DNA from: Gnetum montanum
Taxonomy: Eukaryota > Streptophyta > Gnetopsida > Gnetales > Gnetaceae
NCBI GenBank assembly: GCA_015680685.1
Contig: MNCI01003778.1
Location: 583,459 to 647,458 of the forward strand
Length of the DNA: 64,000 nucleotides
Direction: 5' to 3'
In this document: piece by piece, positions 33,180 through 45,999 of the stretch
Numbering within the stretch: the stretch's first letter is position 1
Layout of the letters: each line of letters begins with the position of its first letter
The notes under the pieces: generated by a model
Database searches by the model: none
Told to the model about the DNA's origin: nothing
Seen by the model: only the letters and a program-made list of their open reading frames with translations
Program-made: the position numbers and the translations under genes

Positions 33180-35760
33180 CATGTTGTGCTAAGCCAAAAA
33201 AATAAAATTTTGTTTGTGCCAAAATCCAAGTAGGGTTTACTAGTGAATTACCTTAACTTGGAGGAAAAACAAGACTATGAATGAGTCCACCAAGACAAAT
33301 GGGACTACAACCCCTCCTTGTTTGACATAATCCCACTCACAGAGTCCTACTACTAGGTATTGTCCCAACTCATCCATTCAAATGAGCATGATGTAGGGAC
33401 AACCTATAAGGAAGCCTCACAAAAGGAAGAAGATGAGTTCAAGGCCCACTCTAAATGCAAGAGCTCCTTCTACACCACCTTCCAACAATCGCTTCCTAGT
33501 AAAACCCCTCCTCAATTCGGTCCACCCATCCTCTCTGAGATGGTGACAATGTCAATTCAGCCTTCTTGCAAGCGACTATTGCATTTTCCCAACCCTATGC
33601 TCATGCAGGGGCCACCTCCTAGCCCTAGAAGATTCAAGCATCCTATGCCCCACTTCTCTCATTGGTGCCCATGGCATCTATTCGACCCACTCATATGTTG
33701 CCCACCTCAATCACTGCATCCATCCCTTAGCCAACACATCAACAACAACTATCTGCTATGATGTTGAACTGGCAACAATCATCCACTATGATGTCAAACT
33801 AGCAATGATCATCCACTATGATGTTAAACTGGGAAACTCCACAACTAACAATTTGACCCTATTCTATGCAACCAACACAAGCCCAACCAATGTAACCAGC
33901 TGGCACATCCCTAAGCTTGGATCAGGCATTCTAGCTGATCTAAAGTTTAACAAAGAAGATCAACCAACTCAAAGTTGCCTCCTTCGAAGCTGTCAAGGTG
34001 GTGAACTTCTACCAGGATGGCCCCATAAATTTTATAGTCCCACCCTTGACTCTCTCAACTAGGGCCCAACTACCTCAACTCACCAAGTACAATGGTAAAG
34101 GAGATCCCAATGCACACTTAGTCACATTTTGATCTAAGTGCCTATTCCTTCAAGCCTAGTCACATGCCATCATGCACGTGTTCCCCATGTCACTCACTAG
34201 CAAGGCCTTAGATTAGTATCATGTGCTACCCAAGGCCTTAATCTCTTCTTTGGAGGATCTCATAAGCCAATTTGTGATATACTTCAGGTACAACCTAAAG
34301 CCTAAAGCAACCCTCGACCAGCTCATGTAGGTCAAGCAAGGGCCCCTAATCCCATGCCAAAATTCCTCTAATGCTGGAACATTACATTTAGCAAAATTCA
34401 TGAACCCCTAGTAGAGACGCACCTACTAGCCATCTTCAAGGATGTAGTGAATGACTTCATCAAGTTCAAATTTTATTACTTGGCCCCAAAGTACCTTAGC
34501 CAAGCCTTTGCCCAAATGAAGGGCATAGAGGAGGTAGCACAAGCTAGCAATGACCCGACCTACAAGGCCTACAGAAACCAACTTGCGTGCAAGAAAAACG
34601 CAATAATGGCAATAGTGGCTACTAGCACAAAAGTAACCACCTGAGGCCCGATAGCTAAGAATCCAAAGGTCCTAGCTCATAAAGCCACAAACTTTGGTGC
34701 CAACTTGCCTACATCAGTAGGGGCCACCCCAAGGTCCAACTTTGAGTGCAAGGATCACTCAAAGTATACACTGCTACTGATGGAACCCTCTAAACTACTA
34801 GAGTAACTCCTCAAAGCCAAGCCTAATCCAATACAAACATGTATCAGAGATTGCCCATCAAAAACATGACAAGTACTATGAACTATTGAAGAACCCCACC
34901 TCAGTACTACCAAATGAGCCCCTAGTTCCACAACACTTCAAGCTAGACCAATACTGTCATTATCACCAAATGTCTAGTCATAATATAGACAATTGTCATG
35001 CTTTGTAGGATGAACTACAAATAATGATAGAATGGGGCCAGTTGGTGCTTAACATAATGAGCCAATCCAACATAGATGATGCCCCCTACATCATAAACTC
35101 CATCAGTGTAGGTGGCAAGTCAAAACCTGTGCAACAACTTATTATGATCCATGTGCCTCCTAGCAAGTCAAGGATCTCATCAGCCTCCACAAGCAAGAGG
35201 CCTCCTTTTGTTTTCAAAGTGCCACCTTAGGCACCCATAACACCCTTTGTGGTCAAGGTCCCACAATAATCACCTACTAAAATGTTAAACTAGCAACCAA
35301 ACCAACCTTCTACTAAGACATTAAACTAGCATGATGCAGCAACAACAATGGCTAAACAACCCTTTGTCATCAAGGTGCCACAATGAGCTAGCCTCACAGA
35401 TGCTACACAACCACCATTTTTCATCAGAATTCCACAACATGATGGCCCCTTGCCTATCCAAAAACCAATAATGGGCAACATCTTAGCCTCTCCTCCTTCA
35501 AGGGCCAACCCCACTAACAACCTGAGTAGGCCTAACAAATGGAAATGTAAGAGGACGAACGAGCATCTCACAACCCCCATGGTCAAAGAAAAGTTCATAA
35601 CCAAAAACCAACAATCGAACAATGAGGCCTCTACCCCCAAGCAGCCCAAGCAACCCAAGCCCAAGTCCCCTCTACAAGAGATCTATCTCTCAAGCCACAT
35701 GGGCGAAGTTAAGGCCAACAACAAGGACCTCACAGCTACACTAACCTAGGTGAAACAAAT
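33180..35760 (+). pseudogene. gag: gag of element C, degraded
   Basis: The N-terminal region at 33360-33761 contains LIHSNEHDVGTTYKEASQKE, matched in A near 6180-6240. The gag core at about 34080-34640 has KYNGKGDPNAHLVTF, ALISSLEDLISQFV, FRYNLKPKATLDQLM and LSQAFAQMKGIEE. Downstream, at 35450-35749, a proline/lysine region with PKSPLQEIYLSSHMGEVKA corresponds to A at 8530-8600. Multiple stops and shifts. Same role and layout as gag in B. Confidence 0.85.
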
Positions 35761-35779
35761 GCTTAAGCAAAAGAACATA

Positions 35780-36480
35780 ACGTTGAGCTTGTATGACCTA
35801 TTCATGACCTCATTTGCTCACCACCAAGCATTGTCCTAGATGTTGGCCTTCATTCCTATTGCAGAGGACATGTCTATAGATGAGAATACCATCTATGCAA
35901 CAATGTTGTTCCCTGCACCATAGGAATCAACATCCCTAGTGTTTCATGATGATGTAATCAAGGTTAACCTTGAATGAGGGGAGCTCACTATAGCTCCACT
36001 ATCCATTAGCATACATGTTGAATAGTGCATAATCCATAGAATGCATGTCAATGACGGTGCAACAACAAACATAGTCCTATACTCCAACATCGATAAGTTA
36101 GGCTTGGTAGACAAAATCAGGCCAACCAAAATTGTGTGTCTAAAATCCTTCAAAGGATCATGCATCACTATCAGGGGTACAATCAACTTAGCCTTCATGG
36201 CAGGAGAGAAATTCTCCACTAGTGAAAATTTCACTATCATAGAGGAAATCCTAGGCTTCAACCTGATCCTGGGTAGGGCTTGGCTAGTCCAACTATAAGC
36301 TATCTCCTCTCCCATCCATCAAGAAATCCACCTTCCATACGAAGGTGGTTAAGTTATCATCCACGGTGACAATGTCCCCCCTCTAGGTATCTACAACATA
36401 GACATGGAACAAGTGTTAAAGGTGGAGTTTCTTGGTGGTATACCTACAATAACCAACACAACACCTAAGGCTAACACACT
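35780..36480 (+). pseudogene. pro: Retropepsin of element C
   Basis: After a NITLSLYDLFMTSFAHHQA-like block (about 35775-35830), the frame at 36041-36298 reads MHVNDGATTNIVLYSNIDKL (active-site NDGAT), CLKSFKGSCITIRGT and FNLILGRAWLVQL. It is more intact around the active site than A. No RT follows: within 350 bases the sequence becomes repeat block 1. Confidence 0.85.
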
Positions 36481-36834
36481 TGAATGAGTGGTTGAGGCCA
36501 ATAGCCTCCCAGAGGATCTTAAGCCTTGTGTACCCCCTAATCCATGCCTAGTTAGGAAGCAACTACGTGACCAAGACTTTCCCTTGGTCAAAAACATACT
36601 AAGCACTTACTTATCCCTTGCCTCCATGGGCTATGCATTTTTGGTTTTTTCTTGTGTTACATTTGTTCATGCATTTACATTTGACCTACTTGCCTAGTTT
36701 ACACAATGCTTTTCTTTATTTACACATTTCTACTTTGTTTACACATCCATCCACTTAGCTTATGCATTACATTTGAAAAACATCAAAAACACAAAAATAA
36801 AAAAATTCATAAAACTACAAAAACACATGGCCCG
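36481..36834 (+). other. gag-pro tail and AT-rich spacer of element C
   Basis: The frame at 36488-36697 continues the conserved gag-pro tail (EDLKPCVPPNPCLVRKQL). A T-rich stretch with TTTACACATTTCTACTTTG-like repeats follows, resembling the A sequence on both sides of the B insertion (9480-9572, 26283-26400). Confidence 0.6.
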
Positions 36835-37085
36835 AAAAGGCCTTAAACTAGCACACGTGCCCTGAAATGGCTTTAAACTAGCAACCTATGGCCTGCCATA
36901 GCCTTAAACTAGCAACATATGGTCCAAAATGGCCTTAAACCATTAACCCCTTTGCGATGACCTGAAATGGCATTAAACTAGTGATGGTCAAAAATGATCC
37001 TAAATTAGCAACACTCGATAGCCTGAAATGTTCTTAAACTATTGCTATGGCCCAGAACGGCATAAAACTATCACTCTTCACATTT
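36835..37085 (+). repeat. Repeat block 1 of element C
   Basis: Seven to eight units of CCYGNAATGGCCTTAAACTAGCAA. Confidence 0.85.
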
Positions 37086-37224
37086 CTTTAATTTCATTTG
37101 TGCATCTTAACTATGTTTACAACAAGTTTCTTTTGATGCTTTTTTTCTAGTTGATTTTTGTAGGATCTTGCAAGCACATAGCATGACTATGCATGCAACA
37201 TTTCAACTCACATAAGCAAGGGAA

Positions 37225-37475
37225 GCACTCATCTACCATGATGCAAAAAACTAGCACAAGTAGTCCACTATGACTATAAACTAGTGCAATAGTCCACTAT
37301 GATTGTAAATTAGCACAAATTGTTCTTGGGCCATGATGCTAAACTAGTACAATAGCTCATCCGCTACGATGCTAAACTAGCACATAATAGTTTTCTATGA
37401 CTATAAACTAGCATCCCATGGTTTGTTAGGACCTTAAACTTAGTTCACAATCTGCCAGGACCTTAAATTGGGTTC
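37225..37475 (+). repeat. Repeat block 2 of element C
   Basis: About eight units (CCACTATGACTATAAACTAGCACAA, CATCCGCTACGATGCTAAACTAG, GTTAGGACCTTAAACTTAG), in the same unit order as the block after integrase in B. Only about 140 bases separate it from block 1. Confidence 0.85.
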
Positions 37476-38592
37476 ACACATTCACAACATCATCACCTCC
37501 CACCATTTTAATAATCTTTTGGAGCACCTACCATCGGTGCAACCTTTGGAGCACTTACAGCATCATCGCCCTAGCACTTTCACTAGCTTCTCGAGCATTT
37601 GCAACTCGTGTAGCATTTGATGCATTTGCAACATCTTTGCATCCAACACTTGTAGCATCTTCACAAATGGAATTTACACTTACATTTCACATTTTTTGGT
37701 TTTCTTATCTTTTTGGAGTTATTTTTGCAGGACGAAGCCCAGAGGTGGTCATGCAAAGACACATCTCATCACAAAAGCAAGTCACCACATCACTCCAATG
37801 TGCATGATTGGCCTAGCAAAGCCACTTAAGAGTGCACATCCCCCTCATCTTGTTTTAGCCTATGAACATTCACTCTTGCATTCCCATACCATCTTTCATT
37901 TCTTTCATTCCCTTGCATGCAAACCCTCTAATGCATACACACAATAAATGCACATGACATTTACTCTTCACATCACATCATAAAACCTATGGTGGATGCA
38001 ACACAACTCATTCAATGGGTAGCCTCTATTGGCTAGTCAAAGACCAAGCAGATGTAATGCACCTTATTCCTAGCAGGAAATACCTATCCTAAAGATGTGA
38101 CATGGTTGCATGAAAAGCAAAGCCCATCTACTTGATGGCCAACACCTTGTAGCTAGCATTCAGCAGTAAGCTAAACCCAATGGAGGTTCACCTCATGGCA
38201 AAAAAATGAGGAAAAGCACATCACCAAGAAAATTGACAATGCTACAATTTTTCAAGTGGCCTGGCCTTGGATCAACTTTGACTCTCTCATAAGCACTCTG
38301 ATGAGAGGTCAACATTTTAGGGGTAAGTCACTTCATGCCATGCTCATCATCAGCTATGCTAACTTCGCATCTTACATCAGGATACATTGTTTGTGCTTTA
38401 TTTCCTCTGCTTGTATTTCATCCTCGTAGCACTTTACCTTTACACTTTGACCTAGCATACCCTTATCCACAGCACTCTTAAACATGGTGAAATGACACTT
38501 GATCTAGTACCAACGAATGATATTGGTGCCACGTCTATTATGGTGTTTTGCAATTCTTTGTCAACATCTCTCGGGCCACTCCTCTAGATGTC
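37476..38592 (+). other. 3' non-coding region of element C
   Basis: No credible gene. Contains GGAGTTATTTTTGCAG (about 37715-37730), resembling the A sequence at about 28100. The polypurine tract follows at 38593. Confidence 0.6.
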
Positions 38593-38608
38593 AACAAAGA
38601 GGGGCCAT
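38593..38608 (+). other. Polypurine tract of element C
   Basis: AACAAAGAGGGGCCAT immediately before the 3' LTR TGAAACACC. Confidence 0.85.
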
Positions 38609-40110
38609 TGAAACACCACAAAATTTTGGATCTTGATGCCTTCACTACAAATTTGGCTAAGTGTCAAAATAGTGGCACTTTTCCCAAATTTTTCTAGGTG
38701 TTGAGTGTAGTCAGCTCCAACTGCCAGATTTGCAAAAAATTTCTAAGTGTCATAATGATGGCACATTTTGCAAATTTAAGAGCTAGGAGCATGCTCTCCA
38801 TTGTAGTAGAGCACAATTAGCTTCAACGGCCAATCTTCTACAATTTTGGCTAAGTATTCAAACATGGTTAAAATCTATAGAATTTTTCTAAGTGTTGTGC
38901 TATGCTTGACACTATAGCTACTACGCTCTGCACTGTAGTTGCTATGTTCAACACTATATCTACTACATTTGGCACTATAGCTACTATGCTTTGCTACACT
39001 TTCAAGCATAACAAGCATAGTTAAAACACAAATGGCTAGTTTTGTAGAATTTTTCTAAGTGTTGTTCTACACTCAGCACTATAACGACTATGCTCTAGAG
39101 CATAGCAAATGTAACCAACACACAAATAGCTAGTTTTGTAGAATTTTTCTAAGTGTTGTGCTATTACACTCACCACTATAGATGCTATGCTCTTCCCACC
39201 TACCGCACTATCATGTGGCACCTAATCAACATTTTGGGCCAACCCTAGCCCTATAAATACCCCTATGCTCCAACATTTTAGAGGTTGGCAGTTGGCACTT
39301 TTATTTGGCATTTAGCATTTTGGCATCTTGGCACTTAGCTCCATGGCCAAAAAAGACCCAGAGCACACCACACCAACATAGAGGTATAGTTGCACCGCAT
39401 GGTACACTACAACCCCATTATAGCCCTACACTGCACGGTACACCATGGCCCCACTGTAGTTCTGCACTACATGGTACACCATAGCTTTGTTGCAACCTTG
39501 TAGAACACTTCATGGTACACTGAAGTGGCCAACCCAGTAGGCACAGTTCATCACAAGTAGCACCAAACTTCACGACCCAACACCACCAAGATTGTGACTA
39601 TGCTCCCAGTACACCTGTTGTACATTGTGTATCTTCTGAGGCCCTTTTGGAGTTAACTATGCTTTCATTTAGGGTGGTGTTCCATTTCTCTCTCCCATTT
39701 CTAGTATTTTCTTACATTTTTCGCACATCTTTCTACACTTTTTCATGAGTCATCACACTATACTATGCTTCGGTAGTAGTCTCTGTGGTTTGACACCCTC
39801 ATTTTGGTTAAAACCCTTAGCTACACTCACCTCCATTCTATGGCTACACTCTACACTTAGCATTGTGAAACACCACTTTGACCCTTAGCACCATTTTTAT
39901 TTTTTTTACATTTGAATTTTGGCTAACCATGCCACCCCCCNNNNNNNNNNNNNNCCAGTTGCAACCGACAAAGTTCCTATTCGATCGACAAGACCATTTA
40001 GGATGATCTGGCTCTATTTTCCAACAAGGCCCTCGCACGAAGGTGAGGTTAAGGCTATGCATCTATTAATCCCTCGGTGATTCTAACCACCAACGTTTTC
40101 AGTCATTACA
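38609..40110 (+). repeat. 3' LTR of element C
   Basis: Pairs with 31097-32598, ends GTCATTACA, then ATCCA. Contains a 14-base run of N at 39941-39954. Confidence 0.95.
39941..39954. other. Assembly gap (14 N)
   Basis: Unknown bases in the 3' LTR of C. The 5' LTR has 16 bases at the aligned place (between CCATCTCCC and CCAGTTTCC), so the gap size is about right. Confidence 0.95.
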
Positions 40111-40559
40111 ATCCACTGTGCCTATTGTACACTTTGTACCTTCTACACCTTTTGGTGTTAACTACGCTCAACCCCATTTGGGATGGTGTTCCATTTCTCT
40201 CTCTCTCTCTTTATTTGCATTTTTCACACTTTACTTGTATTTTTTGTTGTTTTACCACATAGCTACACCTAAAACTATGCTTGAGTGATGGTCCACACAT
40301 GTTGACACTGCCCACTTCATTGAAACTCTTGACTACACTCAACCCCACTAACACCATTAACACCGTTGATGTTTCTCAAACACTTAGCACCATTTTTCAT
40401 CAGCATTGTCATTAACCCTATTGGTAAGTCCTTGTTTGATAAACTAGACCATCTAGGGCATCCCATCTCCTCCTCCAATAGGCCCTCATGTGGAATCAAA
40501 GTTAGGTTGTATGCCCATGAACCTTGGTGTTTCAACCATCAACATTTTTGATCGTTACA
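40111..40559 (+). repeat. 3' LTR of element A, second part
   Basis: Resumes after C with TTTTGGTGTTAACTACGCTC (40150) and matches 4780-5230 of the 5' LTR through to the U5 end ...CATTTTTGATCGTTACA. Then CATTC, against CATTA upstream of 2791. Confidence 0.85.
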
Positions 40560-40960
40560 CATTCTTTATGAATAATAATACTAATATTAATTACTTAAGA
40601 ACACAAAAGTAAATTTTAATCACTCATACAAATGTGTCTAGGTATAGATGCACTCAAATAAAATGTTGTATAATCACTTGAATCCATGTTGTTGGTACAC
40701 ATAGAGAAAATATTCTAACTTTCATACAAGGAAACTACAAGGGTGTGTCTAGGCTACGACCAAAATGTGCCATCAATATGAGGGGTATACACATTTATAC
40801 AGCAAATGCCTATGGTAGTGTTGATGTACCTACATTAACGTAGCATTGGATACGTCAACTAGGATACATTAATGGGCATGTGTTGATGTAGCCTATGTTA
40901 TTAATGCTTCATCAACTAGTAAAAATCATATACAATAAAAATCCAAACTTACAAATTTGT
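40560..40960. repeat. Repeat R, copy 1, right part
   Basis: Continuation of 2280-2790 after removing element A. GTTGGTACACATAGAGAAAA with CTAACTTTCAT aligns with GTGGGCACTTAGGGAAAAA with ATAACTTTCAA in copy 2 (about 45575). Confidence 0.5.
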
Positions 40961-43900
40961 TGAAATAATCCTTACAAAATCCATACCTAAAATATACAGA
41001 AAAAAACAAAATATTACCATTTCTTATGTGTATCAAATCTATTGAGATAGAAATCTAATAATTTAAAGAAATTCCCTTTAGCCCATAGGCAACATCATAT
41101 CAATACATAATAATAAATAATATCCATCCCACAATTGTACATAAACCTGCAACCATCAATGAAACAAAGATCAAGATAACTCACCTCTAAATCTATACAA
41201 TGAAAAACTATAAGAAAGGAGAGTAAATCACAAATATCTAAACAATCTTCATAACTAATCCACAATCCACTAGCATCTCCATAGCTTCAATCTACCACAG
41301 CACCTCTTTCAAATCATCAGAGTGTGTGTGGAGGGAATGATGCATGAAAGTTTTAATGGAGATTTACCAAGAAAAACCATGGAATAAGAGAGAACACCAA
41401 CTACCCAAAAAAACACAAATTAAAAGAATAATATCAAAAAATTTATTCATCTTATATGTAACTTTTTCCCCCACTCACATAACTCCCATATAGGCCAAAA
41501 AAATCAAAACATCAAATACCATAAAATCCATAATACCAAAATATCCCAAAACCTCTCATAGTAAAAAAAAATAAAACTAATCTAAAATAAATATAATACA
41601 AATAGCTATCACACCACATTGCCACAAAGCCGCAACATATGCTTTAGGAAATAAGTAAAAAAACCATAGATCACATGTCATGTCATGCTCTCAACCAATC
41701 CTCATGAGATCCTACCACACTCAACAAAACAATAGGATTAGTGCACATCTGCTAGGTGGTAATACATACATATATACATATTGAAAGATACGTAATAACA
41801 TCTAAGAACCTAAGCATCTCAAATCTTAACATTATCATAGATCATCACACATAAAACCATAAATACACCAAAATAAAAACATGCATAAAACACACACTCA
41901 AGCATAAGCTTGACAAACTCTCAAAAATCATAACTACCAAGGATACCAAAAATACAAGTTATTACATTTTATTTTCTAAACCTTTATACTCTCCTTGTGG
42001 TACTCACTCTAATAGTATAACTAATAAGAAACTAAGATTGACTATCAAGGTTAGTAACCTATGTTGATATAACTTAGTTACTTAATCTTAAGGCCTAATA
42101 TAATTACTTTTATTAATCTTAACCATTAGATTGTTAGAAATTGTTGGTCACCTTAGTTTATAACCTATGAAGGCATAGTTTAATCTATTACTTGGTTGTT
42201 TTCTCCATAAATAATTAATCTAACCTCACCATTAGATTTAAAATATCCAAAATAATAAAAATAACTATTTGTATTCTATAAATGGACATCAAATGTTCAA
42301 GCGCTACTAATTTTAGCTCCCAAGATTATTAAAGACTATTTTAGAGAGAGGATTAAAAACTAATTTTTAGAGTCTTGTACCTTGAATCTAAATTTATTAA
42401 TGCATATAAAAGGTCAAAATTTTCCAAAAATAACTATTTATTCATCAATGAAGGATTCTGAAACTAAAAAGGATGAGCTTCTAAAGTTTAAAAATTTGAA
42501 ACAAATCTCAAGACTTCTCATCAGGTCATTCATTCCAATGCTACTCCAAAACTGATACACTTAATAATCTAGTTTTTACAAGACATGTTGTCATCCATCT
42601 CATTGTCTAGATTTTTCAAAATTTCATCTCTACCTATATTTGATTTTTAAGGACTTTTTTTTACCTCTAACTACATACCAACCATTGGTATTTATGATAT
42701 CCATAGTATTACCAAGCACTATTGGTTAATGCTAATCATTGATATTCATGAACATCACTAGTTGGTACTAATAAAAATTTTGGTGGAAATGATGGAGATA
42801 AGGGCATTGTCACAAGATAGCAACATTGATGACACGTGGTGGGGCATTGGCAGTGAGCAAGAAAGCAATGAACACAAGAGACTAGAACTTAGGCATTAAT
42901 GAGGATATCACCCAACCCTTGTATAATACTCAATGTATTTTGGATGTTTGTGTATGTCTTTCTTATGTGTGTTTTCTTTTTCTAGCCTTGTTGGTGATGA
43001 TTCCAAGGTGTTGTGGCATGTTTGGGAATGCTCAAAATATATTTTGATGAGTTTGGGGCATGGAGAATTCCAAGATTAATGGGAACCTCTTTGGAGATAT
43101 CTGGATGCTCTAAACCTCAAAATAAGCAACTTTAATTTTGGCATTGTCAAGATAGATGTCTCTCCTACAAGACATACATCTCCTATGAAGTATAGACATC
43201 TCCTCTACATGTAAGACATCTCTTGCAACTCATCGACACTTAGGCAAGACATCTCCTCTATACACAAGGCATCTACTTTGGTGAATAATAGATATTAATT
43301 TGTAATTTAAATCATAGTAAGATGAAAGGTCACATGAGAAGGTATAAATAAGTGTCCAATACTTGAGTTTGGGTAAGAGATCCAAGTGAAATATTTAAGA
43401 GATCTCTTAGGAGCTTGATCAAGGAGAGAGCTTGTATAAGAGACTTTGAGTGTAAGGAAGATCTTGTACTAGAACATTGTATCCATTTTAGTAAGAGGTA
43501 GCGAAACGTACTTGATAGAGGTTTTGAGAATCTCTTATAAGTGTCTTGTCTTAATATTATGCTCCATTTGTACACGACTGATGATTGAGAAGAACATGTG
43601 TGACCTCTAAGATGATTGCAAAAGGTGTGAGTTGAGCTTGGCTTCTCGATCTTGATGTATTTCTCTATGCTTTTAGCGTTTTCTTAATAAAAGGAAGAAT
43701 TTTCTCCATTCCTTTATGTTTTTATTATTTACCAAGCCTAATTTTCTTAGGAAACTTGTGAAATGGATCCTTTTGAAGTCTATTGAGGTAGACTCTAAAC
43801 TAGGCATTAGTAGTAGTGAGCAAGAGCCATGGCAAGTAAGAAGCATTGATGACAATAGGCAAGAGGTATCAAAATGAGAGTTTTTGCCCTAAGGACCAAC

Positions 43901-44799
43901 AAGAGGACCACATGGTAACCAATGACACTTATATGGATGCATAGCTCTTAGCTACACTAAGTGTGCAAACCTTATTATGCATAGCCACTATCAAATTCCA
44001 CATTATACACATGAGCACCCATGACTGGGTATCAACCTACATATGTAGCCTCAACATATGCAACTATGGTCAAGTGCTACATGATGTAGAAAATATTTTA
44101 AAAAATAAAAAATTAGCTAGCAAAGAACCCACCATGCATCAGCCTTCATTGACTTTACACTAACCTAGTTGGCCCTACAAAAACTTGCCTAGCTTATGCA
44201 CATCTAGTGCTATGAGTGTGGTCCTATCACAATGATCACCCTGTATTATGCAATGTAACTACTAATCTATAAGGGAAAAGAAAATAACTTCTATTAGAAA
44301 TTTTTAGTATTTTCTCAAATAAAACACAAGTGGTTAGCTTAGATGACTATTCCAATAACTCTTAAAAGTTAGAATTATGAACCTAAAGGTTAGGGATTTC
44401 ATTATTGTTGATCTAAAGGTTAATTTTTAAAGTTTTAAACTTTATTAACTTTTTAAAATTAAAATTTAATTTTGACACAATTTTTGAACAACGTTAAACC
44501 TCAATATCTCCCTAACAATAATTCGAATTGAGATAAAATTTATACTATTAAAATTTTCTCAATGAGTAATATGCATTAGACATGAACTTAGGATCTAAGA
44601 ATTAAGTTAAATTTTAAAAAGTATACAAAACTAAAGTTTCGTAATTCTCAAATTTTGATCTTATTTCCCTGACCTATTAATAGAATTATGACTCTTAGAT
44701 GACTCTGCCTCAATGGTAATATGATACATAGACCTTAATAAAAGTTTAATATATATAAAGCATGAGGTATGATATTTAGCATGTTTTCCCAAATCATTA
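40961..44799. other. No gene seen; AT-rich intergenic or old repeat sequence
   Basis: AT-rich, no ORF over about 80 residues and no recognised motif. At 43140-43280 there are five loose direct copies of GACATCTCCTCTA. The segment at 43330-43700 (AAGAGATCTCTTAGGAGC, AAGAGACTTTGAG) looks LTR-like, but no paired copy is visible. Confidence 0.55.
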
Positions 44800-45824
44800 T
44801 TATAACTTAATAATACTAAGGTACTAAGGATTATCAAGCTAAATCTATTATATTTGAGTGAATAGATTAAGAGGATGAGCTACATTATTATTGATGAGTG
44901 GCAAGGTACCCCAATGCCCAACCATACAAATCACAAAGCATTCACACACGATCTGGTCAAATTCTATGGACTTTATTGTTTCCAGTGCACTATCCCTTTA
45001 GGAAGTGAATCTAGCCTTAAGTTTAAGCATTGTCTTTCTAATTACACTTGTGACGTTTGTTGGTATGATTAAGTGTAACTGAGGCATCCTATTTTTATCA
45101 TTGTATGTTTTATATTTTGGTGCTCGAAATGTAGATAAAAGGAATTGGATTAACTAAACTAAATTAACTAATTTACTAGTATTTAACTAATCCTAACATA
45201 AGCATCCAATCCCACTTTCCATACACATCTTGAACCCATGTATCCACTACTAGGTGACCAAGTGCTATGCTACTGGGCATACCAAGCAATAACGCTATTG
45301 GGATTACCAAGCAAATACGTGTTATGCTCGAAGCAGTCATACTTATGTATATAATCTATCTCACTTAATTACCTCATTAACATAATAACTAATAAATATT
45401 TAATAAGTGAAAGCATTTAATAAATAATTGAAAATAGTAAATGCATAAATAAAATAGCTAATCTATCCAAAGTGTTGCAAGGTTTACCAAAAAGTTCATC
45501 TTTATTATTGCACACACTATCATGCTCAAGTACAATAATGATCAAATAAAGATCCATACACTCAATTACTCTTATTGTGGGCACTTAGGGAAAAAATTAT
45601 AACTTTCAAATGAAAAAAAAGTAAGAGCTTCGCTACAACTACAATCTACTTATGCCATAAATGTGGCTACAAGTGCGCATTTATAGCCAACTATAGACAC
45701 TATGTCGACAAGGCCATCTCGACACATGATATGATTCACCAACTAGGCCTCCCTAACAAGGCCTATATGATGAGGCCATGTCAATGAGGTTTTGTCAATG
45801 CAACCAATAGAACATGACTCATCA
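44800..45824 (-). repeat. Repeat R, copy 2; candidate 3' LTR of element D
   Basis: On the minus strand it starts TGATGAGTCATGTTC right after a CATGGGGGTA tract (45825-45836), an arrangement typical of a polypurine tract followed by an LTR. It aligns in part with 2280-2790 plus 40560-40960. The far end is not defined. Confidence 0.45.
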
Positions 45825-45999
45825 TACCCCCATGATTGAATGAAAACTCATCCTTGAGTTCTTTTTACAAAATTGGAAAGGTATGGGATTATTCACTAAC
45901 TTTTCTTTAAATAAAATAACTAACTGACATGATAAAAAAATGTTGTGTACAGATCAACTCATTACAAAAAATGAAGTTGTTTAGGACACAAAATTGAAC

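Larger units (their letters stand above)
31097..40110 (+). mobile_element. Element C: pol-less Tat-type retrotransposon (gag-protease only)
   Basis: LTRs at 31097-32598 and 38609-40110, both 1502 bp as written (the second includes 14 Ns), begin TGAAACACCACAAAATTTT and end TTACA. The element is flanked by a perfect ATCCA duplication (31092-31096, 40111-40115). The interior has gag, protease, repeat blocks 1 and 2 and a polypurine tract, but no RT, RNase H, integrase or antisense gene. About 18 of the first 110 LTR bases differ, so it is old. It interrupts the 3' LTR of element A. Confidence 0.95.
2791..40559 (+). mobile_element. Element A: pol-less Tat-type LTR retrotransposon, host of nested elements B and C
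   Basis: The 5' LTR (2791-5230) starts TGAAATACCACC and ends TTATA. The 3' LTR starts near 29041, is interrupted by element C, and resumes at 40111 to end ...CGTTACA at 40559. Flanks are CATTA before and CATTC after, an imperfect 5-bp target duplication. The interior holds gag, protease, a remnant of an antisense gene and two repeat blocks, but no RT, RNase H or integrase. B splits the interior between 9572 and 26283. The element therefore had to use enzymes from relatives such as B or E. It is the oldest of the nested trio, because both others lie inside it. Confidence 0.85.
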
